Below, piece by piece: positions 58,441-64,000 of a stretch of 64,000 nucleotides of DNA. Under the pieces are notes generated by a model, which worked only from the letters and a program-made list of their open reading frames with translations, was not told where the DNA came from and made no database searches. Each line of letters opens with the position of its first letter. Position 1 is the stretch's first letter. The DNA comes from Enterococcus phoeniculicola ATCC BAA-412. GTDB lineage: Bacteria; Bacillota; Bacilli; Lactobacillales; Enterococcaceae. A program made the position numbers and the translations under genes. The stretch is taken from NCBI RefSeq assembly GCF_000407505.1, contig NZ_ASWE01000002.1:620001-684000 (forward strand), read 5' to 3'.

Positions 58441-58549
58441 TGTATGCCACTCCCTTGTCTGTATTGTACAATTTTCAGAGGTAAATGCAAGTACGATTTA
58501 TTCGTCCATCTGCAAAAAAAGTGCTACAATTAACTAGTAATCTTCTTAA

Positions 58550-58622
58550 TGGGATGTGGCCAAATTGGTAAGGCGTCTGACTCTGAATCAGATAAGTGCA
58601 GGTTCGAGCCCTGCCATCCCAA
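58550..58622 (+). tRNA. tRNA-Gln (anticodon CUG)
   Basis: The acceptor arms TGGGATG (58550-58556) and CATCCCA (58615-58621) pair over seven bases, with discriminator A at 58622. The anticodon stem TCTGA/TCAGA encloses CTCTGAA (anticodon CTG, reading CAG). The T-arm GCAGG-TTCGAGC-CCTGC is perfect. No CCA is encoded, so 3' processing by RNase Z and CCA addition are expected. A TACAAT about 25 nt upstream may be its -10. Confidence 0.95.
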
Positions 58623-58820
58623 TTATTCGTTTTTTGAATCAGACTTATTATATTTATAAATCGTTCCGCTTATCAGTGATAATGATTATTTCCCTCTCCT
58701 TACTTCCCGCTTCTCTTTTGTATTAATCTTCACAGTTCTCTTCTTCCATTAAAAATATAGTATTTTTTCACTTTTATTTAATCAAATGACCGACTTTTTC
58801 TCATTTTTGAGTGTGATTTC

Positions 58821-58849
58821 TTGACGTTCGTAAAAATACCTCCTATGAT
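58821..58849 (+). promoter_or_regulatory. Promoter of the 50-residue protein gene
   Basis: TTGACG (58821-58826), 17-nt spacer, TATGAT (58844-58849): one of the best core promoters in the window. The stretch from the tRNA end to here (58623-58820) shows nothing recognisable. Confidence 0.65.
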
Positions 58850-58873
58850 AAATAGTAGAGAGGAGATGAGGCT

Positions 58874-59026
58874 ATGTTTGCTGTGAAAGTGTTTCATGGA
58901 TATATTGCAAAAGATGGAAAACGAACTAGAAATAAGAATCCACAAATTTTACTGACTTTTTCTTGTAAAGAGCATGCACAAAAATTTGCAAACCAAATAG
59001 GCGGGAGAGTCAAACAAATTGGATAA
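58874..59026 (+). CDS. 50-residue basic protein, unknown
   Basis: MFAVKVFHGYIAKDGKRTRN, then KNPQILLTFSCKEHAQKFAN and a C-terminal GGRVKQIG. GAGAGGAG lies at good spacing and a strong promoter and terminator frame it, so it is very probably expressed. Basic, soluble, mixed alpha/beta pattern. No family recognised. Confidence 0.65.
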   Translation: MFAVKVFHGYIAKDGKRTRNKNPQILLTFSCKEHAQKFANQIGGRVKQIG

Positions 59027-59037
59027 TTTCATGTGAT

Positions 59038-59074
59038 AAGAGTAGACAACCATACTGATGTTGCCTACTCTTTT
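59038..59074. terminator. Terminator after the 50-residue gene
   Basis: AAGAGTAGACAAC pairs with GTTGCCTACTCTT (one mismatch), followed by TTT. Also serves the converging Mpv17-like gene. Confidence 0.75.
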
Positions 59075-59091
59075 AATTTTCTCTTCTATAA

Positions 59092-59763
59092 TTACTCTAC
59101 AAATTCTTTTTGTAGCTTCGCATTTTTTGCTGCAAAAGAAAGAATGACTCCTAGAGCAATCGAGCTAAAGGCTGCTACAATTACTCGAATTTCTTCCGGC
59201 AATAAAAAGACAATCGAATGAACAGGAATCCAGAAGAAAATACCTACCTTCAGCCAATTGAAAGTTACAAATGTTACCCAATCAATTTTTCCTAATACAC
59301 GTCGAAAGGAAATTTTTCCTCTTTCGGTCTCTTTATATTTCATTTCAATTAATTCATCCATTACTCGATGAAAAGTGTTCATCATGGGAGCGAATGTTAA
59401 ATTCATAATACTGCTTCCAAAAATTGCTTGAGCGATGATTTGCTTTGGAAAAGGCAATAATCCTGCCTCTTGTGCGGCTGCTGCCCCTGACATAAAGACG
59501 GTAAATACAAGGGTAACCATCCATCCGATTACTCCCCAAACAAGTGTCCGCAATAGAAATCCTGCTTCAAAAATATATGTGCCTGTCGCTATCCTTTTTC
59601 CTAATAAATCACCCATAGATGCCAAGATAGCAAAGGTTAAAAAGCCTGAGATGTAAGGATGAATTGCTGATTGCTCCATAATAAACTCTTTACTTACAGG
59701 AATAATGAAGAGAGAAAGTATACCTATAAATATTCCTAGCCATAGAAAATCGCCCTTTTTCAT
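59092..59763 (-). CDS. Mpv17/PMP22-like integral membrane protein
   Basis: 223 residues from the ATG at 59763 (AAGGAAGGTG seven nt upstream). About four to five helices. The C-terminal segment VTFNWLKVGIFFWIPVHSIVFLLPEEIRV matches the Mpv17/PMP22 pattern (a W-x-P motif before a region ending in P..R). Eukaryotic Mpv17 forms mitochondrial or peroxisomal channels; bacterial members are uncharacterised. Last gene of the aldehyde module, 16 nt after adh, so a transport or leak function for a module metabolite is a reasonable inference. Confidence 0.65.
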   Translation of the reverse strand: MKKGDFLWLGIFIGILSLFIIPVSKEFIMEQSAIHPYISGFLTFAILASMGDLLGKRIATGTYIFEAGFLLRTLVWGVIGWMVTLVFTVFMSGAAAAQEAGLLPFPKQIIAQAIFGSSIMNLTFAPMMNTFHRVMDELIEMKYKETERGKISFRRVLGKIDWVTFVTFNWLKVGIFFWIPVHSIVFLLPEEIRVIVAAFSSIALGVILSFAAKNAKLQKEFVE

Positions 59764-59779
59764 CACTATTCACCTTCCT

Positions 59780-60898
59780 TTATTTAGGTGGCTGATACGT
59801 TTTATCCATAACCACAACTGGTTTAATAACTTCTCCTGTTAAAGAGTCTGCCTCTGCTTCATTAATTTGTTGGAAGTCATAAAATTTTACAAAGCGATCG
59901 AAAGGAAATTCTCCTTTTTTATAGTAATCTAGCAATCTTGGTAAATGGAATTTAGGAATTGTATTTCCAATGAGTACGCCTTCCATTTTTTTGTTGCCAA
60001 ATACTAAATCAAAGAAAGTATTCAATTCAAAATTGCTTTTAGTTACTGCCAGAGGAATAAACGTCCCGCTGTTGGTTAAAGCCTGCAGTGCTTGCGTCAT
60101 TACTGGAGGAACACCTGTTGTATCAATCGTGTAATCTACCCCAATTCCTTTTGTCAGTTTCATGATTTGTTCTTTAGGATCTGTCATTTTACTGTTTATG
60201 ATAGTTGTTGCACCACATTCCTTTGCAGTTTGAAGTCTGGCATCGTTAATATCAACTGCAATGATTTGTGAACAGCCAACGATTTTTGCTGCCATTATTG
60301 CCGCAAATCCAACTGCACCAGTACCAAAAACCGCAATCGTACTTCCTGCATCTGGTTTTAAAACACTTAAGACCGCACCACTTCCTGTCCCTAATCCACA
60401 GCCTAATGGTCCTACAAGTCGTAAATCAATATCTTTGTCTACTTTTACAATATTTGATTCATCCGTCAAACTGTAGGTAGCAAAAGCCGATTGATTAAAG
60501 AAGTTATTGACTGCTTCTCCTTCCGGTGTATGAATGACATATTCTCCGCGTTTGTTTTTCCCCATATTGTTGACTTCAAACCAGTGTGAACAAGAAGACG
60601 GATGTCCCTCAGCACAGTGTTTACACTCACCACAATAGGCATAGGATAAAATCACGTGATCTCCGGGTTTCACTGTAGTTACTGAAGTACCCACTTTTTC
60701 GACAATTCCTGATCCTTCATGTCCCAATACGTTAGGAAATTGGATACTGTTTCCTGTACGCTCGCCATAGTCGGAACGACAAAGTCCAGAAGCAACAATT
60801 TTCACTAATACATCCTTTTCTTTTGGTTCTGCTAATTTCACTTCACTAATTTCATAAGGCATTCCTTTTTCTCTAACTAAAGCTGCTTTTATCTCCAT
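59780..60898 (-). CDS. Zinc-dependent NAD(P) alcohol dehydrogenase (MDR family)
   Basis: 372 residues. Catalytic zinc ligands Cys40 and His60-Glu61 (GLCRSDY; LGHEGSGIV), structural zinc Cys89/92/95/103 (CGECKHC), Rossmann GTGAVG. It is closest in pattern to the class III/aryl-alcohol branch. In this context it probably reduces the module's aldehyde to an alcohol, regenerating NAD. It lies 20 nt after buk. Confidence 0.9.
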   Translation of the reverse strand: MEIKAALVREKGMPYEISEVKLAEPKEKDVLVKIVASGLCRSDYGERTGNSIQFPNVLGHEGSGIVEKVGTSVTTVKPGDHVILSYAYCGECKHCAEGHPSSCSHWFEVNNMGKNKRGEYVIHTPEGEAVNNFFNQSAFATYSLTDESNIVKVDKDIDLRLVGPLGCGLGTGSGAVLSVLKPDAGSTIAVFGTGAVGFAAIMAAKIVGCSQIIAVDINDARLQTAKECGATTIINSKMTDPKEQIMKLTKGIGVDYTIDTTGVPPVMTQALQALTNSGTFIPLAVTKSNFELNTFFDLVFGNKKMEGVLIGNTIPKFHLPRLLDYYKKGEFPFDRFVKFYDFQQINEAEADSLTGEVIKPVVVMDKTYQPPK

Positions 60899-60918
60899 TT
60901 TATTCTTCGCACCTTTCT

Positions 60919-61977
60919 TTAATCAAATTCTCTCGCTTGTTCTTTTCCACTCAATACACGATAAGCGCCACTTGCAAGTGCCTGCATCTCATGTTCTCCT
61001 TTTTCAATTTTTATAGGAGCAATAAATGCCGTTCGACGTTTAATTTCCTCAACGATGTACTCAGAATAAGAAAGTCCACCAGTTAAAACGATAAAATCTA
61101 CCTTTCCTTCAACCACAGTTGCAAGACTTCCAATTCCTTTTGCAATTTGATAAGCTAGCGCTTCATACACAATCTGCAGATTTTTATCTCCATCAGCAAT
61201 TCTTTGTTCAACTTTTCTTGCATCATTTGTTCCAGCATAAGAAAGAAGTCCACCTGCACGTTTATACAGTTGCAACATCTCTTTTTCAGTATGACTCGCA
61301 CAAAGATGAATGACATGTTTTAAGGGGAGTCCACCTGTTCGTTCTGTTGAAAAAGGGCCTTCGTCATCTGATATAGAATCAATCATTCTTCCTTTCTCAT
61401 GAATACTGATACTATTTCCACCACCTAAATGAGCCACAATCATGTTTAGAGACTTATAATCTGAGTGATAATCGACTGCTGTTTTCATGGCAACTGCACG
61501 CATATTAAGTGCATGACCGATACTTTGTCTGGGAACACCTTTTAATCCTGAAATACGTGCTACTTCTGAGAATTCATCGACTGATACAGGATCATAAATC
61601 AGCGCTCTTGTTTTTTTGTTTGCTGATTTTCGTACTTCTTCTGCTAAAATAGCGCCTAAATTTGATGGATGCTCTATTTTTGTTGCAGAAAGTAGATAGT
61701 CAATCATCCTCTGATTTATTTCATAGGCACCTGATTTTACAGGCGGCAGTATTCCTCCTCGCCCTACCACTACATCCAGAGATTCTGGCTTTATTTCATT
61801 TTCAGCTAAAAATTGGAAAATAATCGATTTCCGAAATTCTATTTGAGTATTTATGGTAGGATACACGGCTAATTCTTCTCTAGTGTGCGGATAATTAACC
61901 GTTTTTTGATTTTCTTCATTGATGAAAAAGCTAACTTTTGTAGAGGTTGATCCAGGATTAATGACTAGGATATTCAT
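60919..61977 (-). CDS. buk: Butyrate kinase family (short/branched-chain acyl kinase)
   Basis: 352 residues, ASKHA fold. ILVINPGSTSTKVS (3-16), VGRGG (KxG-like segment), AHLGGGNSISIH, GPFSTERTGGLP. It converts acyl-phosphate and ADP to acid and ATP. The start overlaps the ptb stop (ATGA), so the two are coupled. Substrate chain length is not readable; other organic acids are possible. Confidence 0.92.
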   Translation of the reverse strand: MNILVINPGSTSTKVSFFINEENQKTVNYPHTREELAVYPTINTQIEFRKSIIFQFLAENEIKPESLDVVVGRGGILPPVKSGAYEINQRMIDYLLSATKIEHPSNLGAILAEEVRKSANKKTRALIYDPVSVDEFSEVARISGLKGVPRQSIGHALNMRAVAMKTAVDYHSDYKSLNMIVAHLGGGNSISIHEKGRMIDSISDDEGPFSTERTGGLPLKHVIHLCASHTEKEMLQLYKRAGGLLSYAGTNDARKVEQRIADGDKNLQIVYEALAYQIAKGIGSLATVVEGKVDFIVLTGGLSYSEYIVEEIKRRTAFIAPIKIEKGEHEMQALASGAYRVLSGKEQAREFD

Positions 61978-62888
61978 ATTTCCCCCCCTCGACTTACAGA
62001 CATTGCTAACAATATCGCATTTTTCTTTTCTTCAGCATCTGATCCTCTAGAAGTCAGAATGATGGGAATCTGGGCCCCCATAATCAAGCCAGCCATTTTC
62101 CCTTTAGCTAAGAGTGTCATACTTTTTCCAAGAACATTCATTGTTGTTATATCTGGGCCAAGCAGAATATCTGCGTCACCTGCAACAGCACTTGTATACT
62201 CTTTAATAGAAGCAATCTCTTGGCTCAAAGCTAAATCTAAAGAAATTGGTCCATCAATGAAACATTTATCTGAAAATTTCTCTTCAAATTCAATCATTAA
62301 TTTCTCTGCTTCAACTGATGATTGAATGTTCGGATTAACAAGTTCCGTTGCTCCTAGTACACCAATTTTAGGTTTTTTTATACCTAGAGATTGCATGACA
62401 GTTATTGCATGATGCAATAACTTCTTTTTCTCTTCATAAGTTGGGGCTGCAACCATTCCTCCATCTGTTGTCAAAAGTAACTTATGATAGTTTGGCAATT
62501 GATTAACTGAGATATGTGATAAAAGAGAGTCAGAAACGAGTCCTTGTTCTTTTGAAACAATTGCTTTTAGAAACGTCCTTGTTTGCAGATGCCCTTTCAT
62601 TAAGCAATCAATTTTTTTCTCATGAACCAGCTGAGTACCTATCTGAGCTGCAGCTTCTTCATTCGCTGCTTCAACGAGTTCATAGGGATAATCCGTGTAG
62701 TTTCTTTCTTCCATCTGTTGAAAAATCTTTTTTTTCGGACCAATCAAAACAGGAAATACGTGTAAGCGAATGGTTTTATCAAAGAGACTCTGTAAAGCAG
62801 CCAAATCATTAGCATAAACCACACCGATACGTACTTTGTTTGGATGGGGAGTAATTTCAGCAAGTTGATGAAAACTTGTTATGCTCAT
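61974..62888 (-). CDS. ptb: Phosphate butyryltransferase family (acyl-CoA to acyl-phosphate)
   Basis: 304 residues from the ATG at 62888 (AGGAG seven nt upstream); the frame extends to 62951 into the neighbouring gene. Pta/Ptb fold, with LTTDGGMVAAPTYEEK, VGVLGATELVN-like segment, GPISLDLALS and AGDADILLGPDI. It swaps CoA for phosphate, feeding Buk. It starts 16 nt after the aldehyde dehydrogenase stop. Confidence 0.92.
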   Translation of the reverse strand: MSITSFHQLAEITPHPNKVRIGVVYANDLAALQSLFDKTIRLHVFPVLIGPKKKIFQQMEERNYTDYPYELVEAANEEAAAQIGTQLVHEKKIDCLMKGHLQTRTFLKAIVSKEQGLVSDSLLSHISVNQLPNYHKLLLTTDGGMVAAPTYEEKKKLLHHAITVMQSLGIKKPKIGVLGATELVNPNIQSSVEAEKLMIEFEEKFSDKCFIDGPISLDLALSQEIASIKEYTSAVAGDADILLGPDITTMNVLGKSMTLLAKGKMAGLIMGAQIPIILTSRGSDAEEKKNAILLAMSVSRGGEI

Positions 62889-62904
62889 AGCGATACTCCT
62901 CTCT

Positions 62905-64000
62905 TTAGTTCCAAGGTGTTTCTGTATGTTTGGGTGAAATTGGATACGCAATGCGGGAGATATTTATTAAGTGATGATAAGATAAATTTTCTGAAATACT
63001 ATTATTCCCCCACGAACCACAGCCTAATGAAACGGTTGGGTTTAACCCATTTGTTGGGCTTCCGCCTGCATCAATAGTTGGCTGATTGACAACTACTCGA
63101 CTAACTGGTAACGTTTCTCCAGCTGATAGAATGTGCTGTTCATTATTTGAAAAAATTCCCGTAGAATGTCCAGCGCCCTCAACCCATAAATTATTTTTAG
63201 CATCTAAAAGTGCTTCTTCAAATGACTCGCATCCTTTTACTACTAAAACAGGATTCATTTTTTCTTTTACTAAGAGCTCTTCTTGCCCGGACGTAGTCAC
63301 TTTAACAGCTAGAATAATGGTATCCTCTGGTACCTTAATTCCTGCTTTTTCAGCGATAAATGTGGCGGTTTGTCCTACCAAATCCGGATTTGATTTTCCA
63401 CCTGGAAATAAAAGCTCTCTCATTTTTTGAACATCTATCTCCTCTTTAATTATATAGGCTTTGTTATTTTCAAGTGCTTGAAATAGTTCCTCTTCTTTTT
63501 TTTCTGGATAAAGCAAACTTTGTTGGCACGCACAGACAATTCCGTTATCAAAAGAACGCCCAATGACAGTAAGCTCTGCAGCTAAATTGATGTCAAAATC
63601 ATCATCTAAAATCGCTTGAACATTTCCTGGTCCAACACCAAAGGCAGGTTTCCCACTTGAATAGGCTGCTCTTACAAGCCCTGGTCCTCCAGTTGCAACA
63701 ATAACATCACTCTCTCTCATCAACTGTTGAGAAAGTTCAAGACTTGGTTCTTCAATAACTTGTAACAGGTCTTTTGGAGCATGAATTGATTCTAGTGCAC
63801 TTCTCATTAAGTCAATCGTATGCTTGGTTGTTTTTTTTGCTCTTGGATGTGGAGAAACAATCATGGCATTCTTTCCTTTTAAAGCCATTAATCCGTTGCC
63901 TAAAGGAGTGATTGTCGGATTTGTTGTGGGGGTTACTGAACCAATGACGCCTACAGGATGAGCAATTTCCACTACCCCTTCTTCTTTTAGTGTCTGGATA
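62905..64000 (-). CDS. CoA-acylating aldehyde dehydrogenase (partial, runs off the right edge)
   Basis: About 365 residues visible; the frame continues upstream as IQTLKEEGVVEIAHPVGVIG, so the 5' end lies outside. Motifs of the acylating ALDH/SucD/SauS branch: GSVTPTTNP, VGPGNVQ, the catalytic Cys in FDNGIVCACQQS, and CGSWGNNSISENL. It oxidises an aldehyde with CoA and NAD to acyl-CoA. The C-terminal ENLSYHHLINISRIAYP resembles enzymes annotated for sulfoacetaldehyde or succinate semialdehyde; the real substrate is unknown. Head of the ALDH-ptb-buk-adh-Mpv17 set within the window. Confidence 0.88.
   Translation of the reverse strand, partial: IQTLKEEGVVEIAHPVGVIGSVTPTTNPTITPLGNGLMALKGKNAMIVSPHPRAKKTTKHTIDLMRSALESIHAPKDLLQVIEEPSLELSQQLMRESDVIVATGGPGLVRAAYSSGKPAFGVGPGNVQAILDDDFDINLAAELTVIGRSFDNGIVCACQQSLLYPEKKEEELFQALENNKAYIIKEEIDVQKMRELLFPGGKSNPDLVGQTATFIAEKAGIKVPEDTIILAVKVTTSGQEELLVKEKMNPVLVVKGCESFEEALLDAKNNLWVEGAGHSTGIFSNNEQHILSAGETLPVSRVVVNQPTIDAGGSPTNGLNPTVSLGCGSWGNNSISENLSYHHLINISRIAYPISPKHTETPWN

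Overview
The window reads as chromosomal DNA of a low-GC Firmicute in the Lactobacillales, most probably an Enterococcus or close relative. The evidence is gene content and order: an rph-rdgB fusion next to murI, a glutamine-type ABC operon, pheST, addBA with a RexB-like AddB, a FabT-type fabZ/fabI control region, AT-rich intergenic DNA, strong Shine-Dalgarno (SD) sites, and T-box and LexA control of Firmicute type. The species cannot be named from the sequence alone. There is no rRNA, CRISPR array or prophage. The only recognisable mobile gene is an IS200-type transposase cut by the left edge.

Layout. 1-300: end of an IS200/IS605-type element. 0.4-4.3 kb: tkt and ynzC facing away from lexA, then a small membrane protein gene behind a promoter carrying two LexA boxes. 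4.3-9.7 kb: apt-recJ, a LapA-like protein, a short-chain dehydrogenase and RNase Z. 9.8-15.8 kb: a histidine kinase/response regulator pair, a DUF1269-like protein, and a VTC/DUF4956/beta-helix lipoprotein operon. 16-28 kb: obgE, a DUF4003-type gene broken by one nonsense codon, gap, an alpha/beta hydrolase, mupG, a cyclophilin lipoprotein, divergent fabZ and fabI sharing FabT-like palindromes, ilvE, mscS and dapL. 28.2-31.6 kb: a block of four genes (HTH-TPR regulator and three membrane-anchored proteins) that separates dapH from dapL and is flanked by a 14-bp direct repeat. 31.6-45 kb: dapH, cbpB, a phosphodiesterase, rph-rdgB, murI, the glutamine-type ABC operon, trpS, and pheST with a T-box leader. 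45-55 kb: addBA, lepB and a peptide transporter. 55-59 kb: small poorly known genes and a tRNA-Gln. 59-64 kb: an acyl-CoA/aldehyde/alcohol module (aldehyde dehydrogenase, ptb, buk, adh and an Mpv17-like membrane protein) running off the right edge.

How it fits together. A DNA-damage theme links lexA, the small SOS-type membrane gene, recJ and addBA, the last with a degenerate LexA box upstream. Cell-wall functions recur: dapH/dapL (diaminopimelate), murI (D-glutamate), mupG (muropeptide salvage). The ptb-buk-ALDH-ADH set would allow one aldehyde to be oxidised to an acid with ATP yield and reduced to an alcohol to balance redox. At least five copies of an intergenic repeat headed by a hairpin (core GGGACATAAC) are scattered through the window.

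The most promising unexplained items are the SOS-type small membrane protein, the dapH/dapL insertion block, the aldehyde module with its Mpv17-like partner, and the VTC/DUF4956/beta-helix operon.
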